Source: Streptomyces sp. NBC_00358 (GTDB lineage: Bacteria > Actinomycetota > Actinomycetes > Streptomycetales > Streptomycetaceae). Taken from it: a stretch of 64,000 nucleotides of DNA. The notes under the pieces were generated by a model, which worked only from the letters and a program-made list of their open reading frames with translations, was not told the origin of the DNA and did no database searches. This document shows positions 51,254 through 60,881 of this stretch, one piece after another; position 1 is the stretch's first letter, and the number at the start of each line of letters is the position of its first letter. The DNA is taken from positions 5,952,001-6,016,000 of the forward strand of contig NZ_CP107976.1 of assembly GCF_036099295.1 (NCBI RefSeq), given 5' to 3'. The translations under genes were made by a program, and so were the position numbers.

Positions 51254-52231
51254 TCACGCCCCGCAGGACCTCAGGAACGCCCGGGTGCGCCGGGCGATCG
51301 GCAGCGGCTTGTCCGGCGGGCACGGGTACATGTCCTGCTCGACGATCGCGAACAGCTCGACGCCGAGGTTCTGGGCGGCGGCCAGGACGGGCTCCAGCGC
51401 CGGTACGCCGGACGGCGGTTCGCACATCACACCGCGTGCGACGGCGGGCCCGAACGGCACCTCCTCGGCGCGTACCCGGGCCAGTACCAGCGGGTCCACC
51501 TGCTTGAGGTGGAGATAGCCGATGCGTTCTCCGTACGTCTCGATGAGCTTGACGCTGTCGCCGCCGCAGTAGGCGTAGTGGCCCGTGTCCAGGCACAGCG
51601 ACACCAGCGAGGAGTCGGTCGCGTCGAGGAACCGCGTGACGTTCTCCTCGCTGTCGATGTGCGTGTCGGCGTGCGGATGGACGACGATCCGCAGGCCGTA
51701 GCGCTCGCGCACCTCGTGGGCGAGCCGTTCGGTCTGGGCGGTCAGATGGCGCCACTGGGTCGGCGTCAGCCTGCTGTCCTCCAGCACCGCGCCGGTCTTG
51801 TCGTCGCGCCAGAAGGCCGGGATGACGACCAGATGCCCGGCGCCCATCGCCTGGGTGAGCGCCGCGATGTCCGAGACGTGCGCCCAGGTGGACTCCCACA
51901 CGTCGGGACCCCGGTGCAGCCCGGTGAAGACGGTCCCGGCCGACACGCCGAGCCCGCGCCGCTCGGTCTCCTCCCGCAGGACGTCCGGGTCGGTGGGGAG
52001 GTAGCCGTACGGGCCGAGCTCGATCCACTCGTAGCCGGACCCGGAGACCTCGTCGAGGAAGCTCCGCCAGGGGACCTGCCGGGGGTCGTCGGGGAACCAG
52101 ACGCCCCAGGAGTCGGGAGCCGAACCGATCCGGATGCGGGACAGTGAGGACGGAGGTGACGACCGCGGTGACGGCTTCGGCGAGGGCTCGGGCTGTGACC
52201 GCGGCGATGACTGAGGTGGCAACGACGTCAT
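51254..52231 (-). CDS. IolE-like sugar phosphate isomerase/epimerase
   Basis: 325 residues from the ATG at 52231. A Pro/Ser-rich lead of ~30 residues (PPQSSPRSQPEPSPKPSPR) precedes the barrel. RIGSAPDSWGVWFPDDPRQVPWRSFL with W-x-E in YEWIELGPYGYLP is the classic IolE/inosose dehydratase opening, then VVHPHADTHIDSEENVTRFLD, LCLDTGHYAYCGGDS and HLKQVDPLVL. Glu/Asp/His ligands bind a divalent metal. IolE dehydrates scyllo-inosose to the diketone used by IolD. It is divergent from iolC across a 128-bp control region. An inosose isomerase (IolI) role is possible. Confidence 0.87.
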   Translation of the reverse strand: MTSLPPQSSPRSQPEPSPKPSPRSSPPSSLSRIRIGSAPDSWGVWFPDDPRQVPWRSFLDEVSGSGYEWIELGPYGYLPTDPDVLREETERRGLGVSAGTVFTGLHRGPDVWESTWAHVSDIAALTQAMGAGHLVVIPAFWRDDKTGAVLEDSRLTPTQWRHLTAQTERLAHEVRERYGLRIVVHPHADTHIDSEENVTRFLDATDSSLVSLCLDTGHYAYCGGDSVKLIETYGERIGYLHLKQVDPLVLARVRAEEVPFGPAVARGVMCEPPSGVPALEPVLAAAQNLGVELFAIVEQDMYPCPPDKPLPIARRTRAFLRSCGA

Positions 52232-52279
52232 GGCCGCCAGCTTCGGACGGCCCCGGAGAGGTGTCAAGCGTCGTCCGAA

Positions 52280-52323
52280 TGTCTGGACAAAACGTTGACA
52301 GGCTTCGCGCGCGGCACTAGACC
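52280..52323 (+). promoter_or_regulatory. iolC operon promoter and candidate operator
   Basis: TTGACA (52295-52300), 17-bp spacer, TAGACC (52318-52323), i.e. a near-consensus promoter 37 bp before the iolC ATG. Immediately upstream of the -35 is TGTCTGGACA (52280-52289), TGTC/GACA dyad, close to the KGWCHTRACA motif known for actinobacterial IolR. The iol operon should be inducible by an inositol product. Confidence 0.7.
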
Positions 52324-52359
52324 TGGGGGCAGCCGCAGGGACCGCGGGAAGGGAACTCG

Positions 52360-53310
52360 ATGGCGTACGAGCTGATCACCATGGGGCGGATCGGCGTGGA
52401 CCTCTACCCCTTGCAGACGGGGGTCCCGCTGGCCAGGGTGACGTCCTTCGGCAAGTTCCTCGGCGGCTCGGCGACCAATGTCGCGGTGGCGGCCGCGCGG
52501 CTCGGACGGCGTACGGCCGTCATCACCCGGACGGGTGCGGACCCCTTCGGAACCTATCTGCGCGAGGCGCTGCGCGACTTCGGCGTCGACGACCGCTGGG
52601 TCACCGCGGTCCCCGGACTGCCGACCCCTGTCACCTTCTGCGAGATCTTCCCGCCGGACGACTTCCCGCTCTACTTCTACCGGCAGCCCAAGGCCCCCGA
52701 CCTGGAGATCGAGGTCCAGGAACTCGACCTCGACGCCGTGCGCGAGGCCCGTGTCTTCTGGGCGACGGGTACGGGACTGTGCGCGGAGCCGAGCCGCACG
52801 GCCACCCTCGCCGCCCTGGCCCACCGGGCCCGGTCCGCCACGACGGTCTTCGACCTCGACTGGCGCCCCATGTTCTGGCACGACCCCGCCTCCGCGCGCC
52901 CCTTCTACAAGGAGGCCCTGCGCCGGGCCACCGTCGCCGTCGGCAACATCGACGAGGTCGAGATCGCCACCGGGGAACGCGAGCCGCACGCCGCCGCCGC
53001 CGCCCTCCTCGAAGCCGGGGTCGAACTCGCCGTGGTGAAGCAGGGCCCCAAGGGCGTCCTCGCCGTTCATCGCGACGGCACCACCGCCGAGGTCCCGCCC
53101 CTCCCGGTCGAGGTACTCAACGGCCTCGGCGCGGGAGACGCGTTCGGCGGCTCCCTCTGCCACGGACTGCTGGCCGGCTGGGACCTGGAGAAGACCATGC
53201 GCCACGCGAACGCGGCCGGCGCCATCGTCGCCTCCCGGCTGGAGTGCTCCTCCGCGATGCCCACCCGGCACGAGGTCGAACAGGCCCTCGCCGCCGGAGC
53301 GGTGCGATGA
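52360..53310 (+). CDS. iolC: 5-dehydro-2-deoxygluconokinase
   Basis: 316 residues. A PfkB/ribokinase fold: GRIGVDLYPLQTGVPLARVTSF and GKFLGGSATNVAVAAARLGR at the start, FDLDWRPMFW in the middle, EIATGEREP, and the C-terminal site LNGLGAGDAFGGSLCHGLLAG with the catalytic GAGD Asp. It phosphorylates 5-dehydro-2-deoxygluconate in the myo-inositol pathway. First gene of the operon; its TGA overlaps the aldolase ATG. The D-L-Y-P-L-Q signature is typical for IolC. Confidence 0.93.
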   Translation: MAYELITMGRIGVDLYPLQTGVPLARVTSFGKFLGGSATNVAVAAARLGRRTAVITRTGADPFGTYLREALRDFGVDDRWVTAVPGLPTPVTFCEIFPPDDFPLYFYRQPKAPDLEIEVQELDLDAVREARVFWATGTGLCAEPSRTATLAALAHRARSATTVFDLDWRPMFWHDPASARPFYKEALRRATVAVGNIDEVEIATGEREPHAAAAALLEAGVELAVVKQGPKGVLAVHRDGTTAEVPPLPVEVLNGLGAGDAFGGSLCHGLLAGWDLEKTMRHANAAGAIVASRLECSSAMPTRHEVEQALAAGAVR

Positions 53311-54248
53311 GGGCGGGCCATGTCGGCGGCGCCCGCCCCGAGCAGGGCGGCGACGCGCGCGCCCTGCCCCCTGTCGACGTCTCCGCCCTCGTCCGGATCC
53401 GGGCCCGTCACCCCGAGGCGATCGCGGAGGCCGCCGCGCGGCGGGTGCGCAGGCCGCTGCTCGAAGGCTCCGGGCGGCTGATGATCGTCGCCGCGGACCA
53501 CCCGGCGCGCGGCATGCTGGCCGTCGGTGACCGGAAACTGGCCATGGCGGGGCGCGTCGATCTGCTGGAGCGGCTGTGCCTCGCGCTCTCCCGCCCCGGG
53601 GTCGACGGTGTGCTCGCCACCGCCGACGTACTCGACGACCTGCTGCTGCTGGGCGCCCTCGACGGCAAGGTGGTCATCGGGTCGATGAACCGCGGCGGCC
53701 TCGCGGGCTCCGCCTTCGAACTGGACGACCGGTTCACCGGGTACCGCCCGCAGGACATCGAGCGGCTCCGTTTCGACGCGGGCAAACTGCTGCTGCGCAT
53801 CGACTACGACGATCCGGGCTCGCTGCGCACCCTGGAGTCCACCGCCCGGGCGATCGATGCCATGGCCGAGCGTCAACTCCCGCTCTTCGTCGAACCGTTC
53901 CTCTGCCGTCGCCGGGAGGACGGCACCCTGAGCAACGATCTGAGCGCCGAGGCCGTCACCAAGTCCATCGCCATAGCCGCTGGTCTGGGCGGCAGTTCGG
54001 CGTACACCTGGCTGAAGGTTCCGGTCACCGACAACCCCGACGACATGGCCCGTGTCATGGAGACCTCGACACTGCCGGCCGTGCTGCTCGGCGGCGATGT
54101 CGGCGAGGACCAGGAGGGCGCGTACGAGAAATGGCGCGGGGCGCTCCAACTCCCCACCGTGCAGGGCCTGGTGGTGGGCCGCTCGCTGCTCTACCCGGCG
54201 GACGGCGATGTGGCCGCGGCCGTGGACACCGCCGTAGGACTTCTGTGA
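53307..54248 (+). CDS. Cgl0159-family class I aldolase-like barrel (iol operon)
   Basis: 313 residues from the ATG at 53307 (ATGA overlap with iolC). The (beta/alpha)8 aldolase fold shows MIVAADHPARGML, GSMNRGGLAGSAFELDDRFTG, RLRFDAGKLLLRIDYDD, AYTWLKVPVTDNPDDMARVM with the putative Schiff-base Lys, and VLLGGDVGEDQEGAYEKWR. It resembles the inositol-cluster protein Cgl0159 of Corynebacterium. By position it should replace IolJ and cleave the phosphorylated 2-deoxy-5-keto acid to DHAP and malonate semialdehyde. The sequence differs from classical IolJ, so the reaction is inferred. Confidence 0.88.
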   Translation: MRAGHVGGARPEQGGDARALPPVDVSALVRIRARHPEAIAEAAARRVRRPLLEGSGRLMIVAADHPARGMLAVGDRKLAMAGRVDLLERLCLALSRPGVDGVLATADVLDDLLLLGALDGKVVIGSMNRGGLAGSAFELDDRFTGYRPQDIERLRFDAGKLLLRIDYDDPGSLRTLESTARAIDAMAERQLPLFVEPFLCRRREDGTLSNDLSAEAVTKSIAIAAGLGGSSAYTWLKVPVTDNPDDMARVMETSTLPAVLLGGDVGEDQEGAYEKWRGALQLPTVQGLVVGRSLLYPADGDVAAAVDTAVGLL

Positions 54249-54255
54249 GGGCCGC

Positions 54256-55098
54256 ATGAGTCGTCCGAGCAACGCGCTGTACGTGCCCAAGGGCGCCGCC
54301 GCCGACGCCCACTACGCCCTCGACATCGACCCCGAACGGGCCGGCTGGACCCACAGCAGTCTGCGGATCGTGGAACTGGCCCCCGGCGGCACCCATACGT
54401 TCACCACTGGGGACAGTGAGTGGATCGTGCTCCCGCTCGGCGGCGGCTGCACCGTGCGCACCAAAGACGGTATGGAAGAGGAAGAGTTCCAACTCCTGGG
54501 CAGACGGAGTGTGTTCGACGGAGTCTCCGACTTCGCGTACGTTCCCCGTGAGGCCCGGGCCCAGATCGCCTCCGGCGCGGGAGGCCGCTTCGCCCTGGCA
54601 GGAGCGAAGTGCGAGCGCCGACTCCCCGCCCGCTACGGCCCCGCGCCGGAGGTTCCCGTCGAAGACCGCGGCAGCGGCAACTGCGCCCGCCAGGTGCGCA
54701 ATTTCGCCGCCGCGGACGTCTTCGACTGCGACCGGCTCATCGCCGTCGAGGTGATCACCCCCGGCGGCAACTGGTCCTCGTATCCGCCCCACAAGCACGA
54801 CGAACACCTGCCCGGTGTCGAGTCCAGGCTGGAGGAGATCTACTACTTCGAGATCGACGGCCCGAACGGTTTCGGCTATCAGCGCGTATTCCCTTCCCGT
54901 GAGGGCGGTTCGGACGTCCTCGCCGAGGTCCGCACCGGCGATGCCGTCCTCGTCCCCGATGGATGGCACGGTCCGTCCATCGCCCAGCCCGGTCACACCA
55001 TGTACTACCTGAATGTCATGGCGGGACCGGGCGGGGACAGGGAGTGGCGGATCCGCTTCCACCCGGGACACGCAGAGAGCACAGGGGGATACCGATGA
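54256..55098 (+). CDS. iolB: 5-deoxy-glucuronate isomerase
   Basis: 280 residues, a bicupin. N-terminal cupin with AGWTHSSLRIVELAPGGTHTF and EWIVLPLGGGCTV; C-terminal cupin with NWSSYPPHKHDEHLPG, LEEIYYFEIDGPNGFGYQRVF and VLVPDGWHGPSIAQPGHTMYYLNVMAG. The His-Lys-His-Glu metal motif HKHDE and the late His are present. It converts 5-deoxy-glucuronate to 5-dehydro-2-deoxygluconate, the substrate of IolC. Seven nt follow the aldolase stop; its stop overlaps the iolD ATG by four bases. Confidence 0.94.
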   Translation: MSRPSNALYVPKGAAADAHYALDIDPERAGWTHSSLRIVELAPGGTHTFTTGDSEWIVLPLGGGCTVRTKDGMEEEEFQLLGRRSVFDGVSDFAYVPREARAQIASGAGGRFALAGAKCERRLPARYGPAPEVPVEDRGSGNCARQVRNFAAADVFDCDRLIAVEVITPGGNWSSYPPHKHDEHLPGVESRLEEIYYFEIDGPNGFGYQRVFPSREGGSDVLAEVRTGDAVLVPDGWHGPSIAQPGHTMYYLNVMAGPGGDREWRIRFHPGHAESTGGYR

Positions 55099-56978
55099 CC
55101 TCGACGACGAGGCTGACGGTCGCGCAGGCACTGGTGCGGTTCCTGGCCGCGCAGTACACCGAACGGGACGGTGCGCGCCGCCGGCTGATCGGCGCCACCT
55201 GGGGCATCTTCGGCCACGGCAACGTCGCCGGTATCGGCCAGGCGCTCGTCGAGTACGCCGACGAGATGCCGTACCACCAGGGACGCAACGAACAGGCCAT
55301 GGTGCACGCCGCGGTCGGCTACGCGCGTCAGTGCGGCCGGCTGTCGGCGCACGCCGTCACCACCTCCATCGGGCCCGGTGCCACCAACCTCGTCACCGGC
55401 GCCGCGCTCGCCACGATCAACCACCTCCCGGTGCTGCTCCTGCCCGGCGACGTCTTCGCGACGCGCCCGGCCGACCCGGTGCTCCAGCAGTTGGAGGTCC
55501 CCTTCGCCGGGGACGTGTCGGTCAACGACTGCCTGCGCCCGGTGTCGAAGTACTTCGACCGGATCACCCGCCCCGAGGCGCTGATCCCGGCCGCCCTCCA
55601 GGCGATGCGCGTGCTCACCGACCCCGTGGACACCGGCGCCGTCACGCTCGCACTGCCCCAGGACGTGCAGGCGGAGGCGTACGACTGGCCCGAGGAGTTC
55701 TTCGCCGAGCGGACCTGGGCCGTGCGGCGCCCGGCGGCCGACGCCGGGGAACTGGCCCGCGCCGTCGCGGCGGTCCGCGAGGCCAGGCGTCCGCTGATCG
55801 TCGCGGGCGGCGGCGTCCACCACAGCCGCGCCGAGGAGGCGCTCGCCGAACTCGCCTCCGCCACCCGTATCCCCGTCGCGTCCACCCAGGCGGGCAAGGG
55901 CTCGCTGCGCTGGGACCACCCCCAGGACGTCGGCGGCGTCGGCCACACCGGCACGGCGAACGCCGACGAGCTCGCCCGCACCGCCGACCTGGTGATCGGC
56001 GTCGGCACCCGCTACACCGACTTCACCACCGCCTCCGGCACCCTGTTCGAGGCGTCGGGTGTCCGCTTCCTCAACCTCAACATCGCTCCGTACGACGGCC
56101 ACAAGCTCGCCGGGACACCGCTGATCGCCGACGCGCGCGCCGGTCTGGAGGCGCTCACCGAGGCGCTGCTGATGCACAAGCACCGCGCGGAGCCCGCGTA
56201 CGTCACCGAGTACACGGACGACAAGGAGCGCTGGGAGTACCGCGTCGACGCGGCCTACGAGGCCGAGGACATCGACATCCGGCCCACCCAGCCGCAGGTC
56301 CTCGGCGTCCTGGACGAGCTGGTCACCGAGGACGACATCCTGATCAACGCGGCCGGCTCGCTCCCCGGTGACCTGCACAAACTGTGGCGGGCGCGGTCGC
56401 GGGACCAGTACCACGTCGAGTACGGCTACTCGTGCATGGGCTACGAGATCCCGGCCGCGATCGGGGTGCGGATGGCGGCCCCGGACCGGCCCGTGTGGGC
56501 GCTGGTCGGTGACGGCACCTATCTGATGATGCCGACCGAGATCGTCACCGCCGTCCAGGAGGGCGTCGCGATCAAGGTGATCATCCTCCAGAATCACGGG
56601 TACGCATCGATCGGCGGCCTCTCGGAGTCCGTGGGCGGCGAGCGGTACGGCACGGCGTACCGCTACCGCGCCGAGGACCGCAGGTACACGGGGGCGCCGC
56701 TGCCGGTTGACCTCGCGGCCAACGCGGCCAGCCTGGGCATGCGGGTCCTACGCGCGAAGACCGTGCGTGACCTGCGGGCGGCCCTGGCCGAGGCGCGCGA
56801 GGCGGACACTCCCACTTGTGTCTACGTGGAGACCGAAACGGCAGACACAGTGTCGGGCGCGCCTCCGGCCCAAGCCTGGTGGGATGTACCTGTGGCCGAG
56901 ACCGCGACCCGATCGTCGGCGGTCGAGGCACGTGAGGAGTACGACCGGCACGTCGCCGCCCGACGCCGCCATCTGTGA
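55095..56978 (+). CDS. iolD: 3D-(3,5/4)-trihydroxycyclohexane-1,2-dione acylhydrolase
   Basis: 627 residues from the ATG at 55095, overlapping iolB. A ThDP enzyme: GIFGHGNVAGIGQALVEYA and the activating Glu in QGRNEQAMVHAAVGYAR, central domain (GGGVHHSRAEEAL, STQAGKGSLRWDHPQDVGG), and PP motif GDGTYLMMPTEIVTAVQEG ending QNHGYASIGGLSESVG. It hydrolytically opens the cyclic diketone to 5-deoxy-glucuronate. The length (~620) and SIGGLS segment distinguish IolD from acetolactate synthase and from the ThDP enzyme at 10.8-12.4 kb. Stop is 14 nt before the next ATG. Confidence 0.95.
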   Translation: MTSTTRLTVAQALVRFLAAQYTERDGARRRLIGATWGIFGHGNVAGIGQALVEYADEMPYHQGRNEQAMVHAAVGYARQCGRLSAHAVTTSIGPGATNLVTGAALATINHLPVLLLPGDVFATRPADPVLQQLEVPFAGDVSVNDCLRPVSKYFDRITRPEALIPAALQAMRVLTDPVDTGAVTLALPQDVQAEAYDWPEEFFAERTWAVRRPAADAGELARAVAAVREARRPLIVAGGGVHHSRAEEALAELASATRIPVASTQAGKGSLRWDHPQDVGGVGHTGTANADELARTADLVIGVGTRYTDFTTASGTLFEASGVRFLNLNIAPYDGHKLAGTPLIADARAGLEALTEALLMHKHRAEPAYVTEYTDDKERWEYRVDAAYEAEDIDIRPTQPQVLGVLDELVTEDDILINAAGSLPGDLHKLWRARSRDQYHVEYGYSCMGYEIPAAIGVRMAAPDRPVWALVGDGTYLMMPTEIVTAVQEGVAIKVIILQNHGYASIGGLSESVGGERYGTAYRYRAEDRRYTGAPLPVDLAANAASLGMRVLRAKTVRDLRAALAEAREADTPTCVYVETETADTVSGAPPAQAWWDVPVAETATRSSAVEAREEYDRHVAARRRHL

Positions 56979-56992
56979 AGGAGTGCATGGCC

Positions 56993-58495
<1,503 letters not shown>

Positions 58496-58514
58496 GGCCC
58501 TTCGGAACCACCCC

Positions 58515-58553
58515 GTGAAGCCGTCCGCTATGCGGACGGCTTCACGTTTTTTT
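58515..58553 (+). terminator. rho-independent terminator of the iol operon
   Basis: GTGAAGCCGTCCGC (58515-58528) and GCGGACGGCTTCAC (58532-58545) form a perfect 14-bp stem with a TAT loop, followed by G and seven T's. It is 19 bp after mmsA. Confidence 0.95.
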
Positions 58554-58869
58554 GACGCCCGCACAACGATTCCCGTTCATCGGGATGAACCGGGTGACGC
58601 AGGTTACAGACCATCGTGACCTTCGAAATCATGGTCACATTCCACATGGCCCTGATGATTGCAACACGATGGCGTTGCTGCCTACGAAAGTTATGTGACG
58701 TGCGTCGCTTCATGATTGCGGATTCCGTAGGTGAACGGCCATTGACGCAACGGTTTCCGTCAAGGTTCCATCAGCGCGGGAGCGGACGAGAAGAAGTACG
58801 ACGCGAGCCGCCGGAGGCGATATCGCTCCCGCCCGAACACCTGACGCACGAGTCGATCGGAACCGCTTC
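58554..58869. promoter_or_regulatory. upstream region of the APC permease with several dyads
   Basis: 316 bp, less GC-rich than its surroundings. Dyads seen: GTGACC...GGTCAC (58616-58637), GCAAC...GTTGC (58661-58679) and TTGACG...CGTCAA (58742-58763). ATGATTGC is repeated (58654 and 58712). This looks like a regulated promoter, possibly nitrogen-controlled, but no consensus site could be matched. Confidence 0.4.
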
Positions 58870-60279
58870 ATGACCGACACGCTCCGCCCTGTCGAGACCG
58901 CCGTCCTGGATTCCGCCCCAACGGCCACAGGGAACCCGAAGACGCTCAAGCGTTCCATCGGCGTCGTCGGCGGCACCCTGCTGACGTTGTCCTGCGTGAC
59001 CCCGGCCTCGACGCTGTTCGTGGTCATACCCGACCTCTTCGGCTCACTCGGCACCGCGACCGCCCTCACGATCGCGATCGGCTCGCTGCTCTGTATCGCC
59101 GTGGCGTTCTGCTATTCGGAGCTGGGCACCCTCATCCCCAGCGCCGGCGGCGAGTACGCCATGGTCTCCACGATGGCCGGACGGCTCGCGGGCTGGCTCG
59201 TCTTCGTGATGTCGCTGCTGGTGGTCATGATCGTCCCGCCGGTGATCGCCATCGGCACAGCCGACTACCTCGCCCCGTTGGTGCACCTCGACCCGGCGAT
59301 GACCGGCGCCGGAGTGATGCTGCTGGCCACCCTCGCCGGACTGCTCGACCTGCGCGCCAACGCCTGGATCACCGGCATCTTCCTGGTCCTCGAAGTCATC
59401 GCCGCCGGTCTGGTGGCCCTGCTCGGCTTCACGCACAGCCACCGCGGCCTGGGCAGCCTCACTTCCATGCAGGTCGCCGGTACCGGCGGGCACACCGACC
59501 CCGTGACGGCCATGCTCGTCATCTCCGGGCTCGCCATCGCCCTCTTCGCCACCCAGGGCTTCTCGACCGCCGTCTACCTCTCCGAGGAACTGGAGAACCC
59601 ACGGCGCAACGTCGCCCGCACGGTGCTGGCCACCCTCGCCATCTCCACGGTCGTCATCCTGGTCCCGGTCGTCGCCATCACCATGGGCGCCTCCGACATC
59701 AAGGAGCTCACCGGCGGCGACATCAGCAGCATGGTCACGGCCTGGTCCAACTCCGCCGTCGGCACCTTCGTCAGCCTCTGCGTCGCCCTCGCGATCATCA
59801 ACGCGGGCATCGTCATGGTCATCCAGAACTCGCGCGTCCTGTTCGCCTCGGCCCGTGACAAGGCGTGGCCCGAGCCGGTCAACAACGGCCTGTCCAAGCT
59901 CGGCCGGTTCGGTTCCCCCTGGGTCGCCACCCTGCTGGTGGGCGTCCCCGGCGCCGCCCTCTGCTTCGTCAACCTCGACACCCTGTACGGCGTCACGGGC
60001 GTGGCGGTGACCGCCATGTACCTGCTCGTCGCGGTCGCCGCCCTGCTCGCCCGGCGCGGCCACCACCGCCACACCCCCGCCTGGCGGATGCCGCTGTGGC
60101 CCGCGATGCCGATCCTGCTGATCGTGGTCCTCGCCTACGTCCTCACCCAGCAGGAGACGGTCTACCTGGTGTGGACCGGCGGCATCACCGCCGTCGCCAC
60201 CCTCTACTGGGCCTTCTACCTGCGGCCGCGCCGCGACACCCGCTGGCTGGTGTCGATCCCGGAGGACGCGCAGGCGTAA
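58870..60279 (+). CDS. APC family amino acid/amine permease
   Basis: 469 residues. After a 28-residue cytoplasmic lead come 12-13 membrane helices. The APC signature region LKRSIGVVGGTLLTLSCVTPASTLF has the unwound G-x-x-x-T helix-1 motif; FATQGFSTAVYLSEELENPRRNVART is the helix 6-7 loop consensus. Proton- or cation-driven uptake of an amino acid or amine is expected. It stands alone after the iol terminator with a 300-bp regulatory region. Substrate unknown. Confidence 0.9.
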   Translation: MTDTLRPVETAVLDSAPTATGNPKTLKRSIGVVGGTLLTLSCVTPASTLFVVIPDLFGSLGTATALTIAIGSLLCIAVAFCYSELGTLIPSAGGEYAMVSTMAGRLAGWLVFVMSLLVVMIVPPVIAIGTADYLAPLVHLDPAMTGAGVMLLATLAGLLDLRANAWITGIFLVLEVIAAGLVALLGFTHSHRGLGSLTSMQVAGTGGHTDPVTAMLVISGLAIALFATQGFSTAVYLSEELENPRRNVARTVLATLAISTVVILVPVVAITMGASDIKELTGGDISSMVTAWSNSAVGTFVSLCVALAIINAGIVMVIQNSRVLFASARDKAWPEPVNNGLSKLGRFGSPWVATLLVGVPGAALCFVNLDTLYGVTGVAVTAMYLLVAVAALLARRGHHRHTPAWRMPLWPAMPILLIVVLAYVLTQQETVYLVWTGGITAVATLYWAFYLRPRRDTRWLVSIPEDAQA

Positions 60280-60354
60280 CGACGCGGCCCGTACGGACGG
60301 GCCCGGCCCGGAAACGCCGGACCGCCCCGCCCCGCCCCGCCCCGCGCCGAAGCC
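60280..60354. other. convergent spacer with CCCCG repeats
   Basis: Short spacer between convergent genes containing a GGGCCCGGCCCGG stretch and five CGCCC/CCCCG repeats; probable termination of both transcripts. Confidence 0.4.
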
Positions 60355-60765
60355 TCAGCCGAAGTCCCACGTCACCACCGTGCACGTCCCGTCGTCCTCG
60401 CCACCCGCGCTGCGGTACGTGGCGAGGGCGACGTCGTTCCCGGTGTCCACCCCCACCCACATCCCGTAGCAGCCGCGCTCCCGGGCCAGCGCGGCGAGTT
60501 CGCCGATCAGTGCCCGCCCGGTGCCGCGCCGCCGGAACGGCTCGGCCACCGCCAGCTCGTACAGGAACATCTCGGCGCCCTTGTCGGGATGGACCGTCTC
60601 GACACCGCTGACGAAGCCGACCGGGACCTCGCCCTCGTAGGCCAGGAACAGGTGATGGCCCTGCGTGTCCAGGAACCGCCGGGCCCACTCGGGGCGCACG
60701 GGACGGTCGAAGAGGTACTCGGCGGCGGTCAGTTCCCCGACGGTGGCGGCGCGGCGGATCTCCAT
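60355..60765 (-). CDS. GNAT acetyltransferase, AAC(3)-I-like
   Basis: 136 residues, a minimal GNAT fold. MFLYELAVAEPFRRRGTGRA is the acetyl-CoA binding strand and loop (RRxGxGRA), DTGNDVALATYRSAGG is the later helix motif. The combination of YELAVAEPFRRRG with DTGN resembles AAC(3)-I aminoglycoside acetyltransferases, which are similarly short, but amine acceptors of such chromosomal homologues vary. It is convergent with the APC permease. Resistance function is possible, not shown. Confidence 0.85.
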   Translation of the reverse strand: MEIRRAATVGELTAAEYLFDRPVRPEWARRFLDTQGHHLFLAYEGEVPVGFVSGVETVHPDKGAEMFLYELAVAEPFRRRGTGRALIGELAALARERGCYGMWVGVDTGNDVALATYRSAGGEDDGTCTVVTWDFG

Positions 60766-60881
60766 GGGGCGTTCGTACCACGGACGCGGTATGCGGGACC
60801 GGTGCCGTACTCCCGTGGGAGGGGTGCGGGTTCACCCCGGCGGCTGCCCCGGTTGTCGGTGGGCGCCCGTACCGTTGAGGC

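Noticed and set aside
51010..51518. Frames reading the 9-bp array as Thr-Ala-Ser, His-Gly-Leu or Glu-Ala-Val repeat proteins
   Set aside because: No start context, signal peptide or flanking domain; the minus-strand version joins the array to antisense of the IolE-like gene and to the true MerR-like protein in the same frame by chance.
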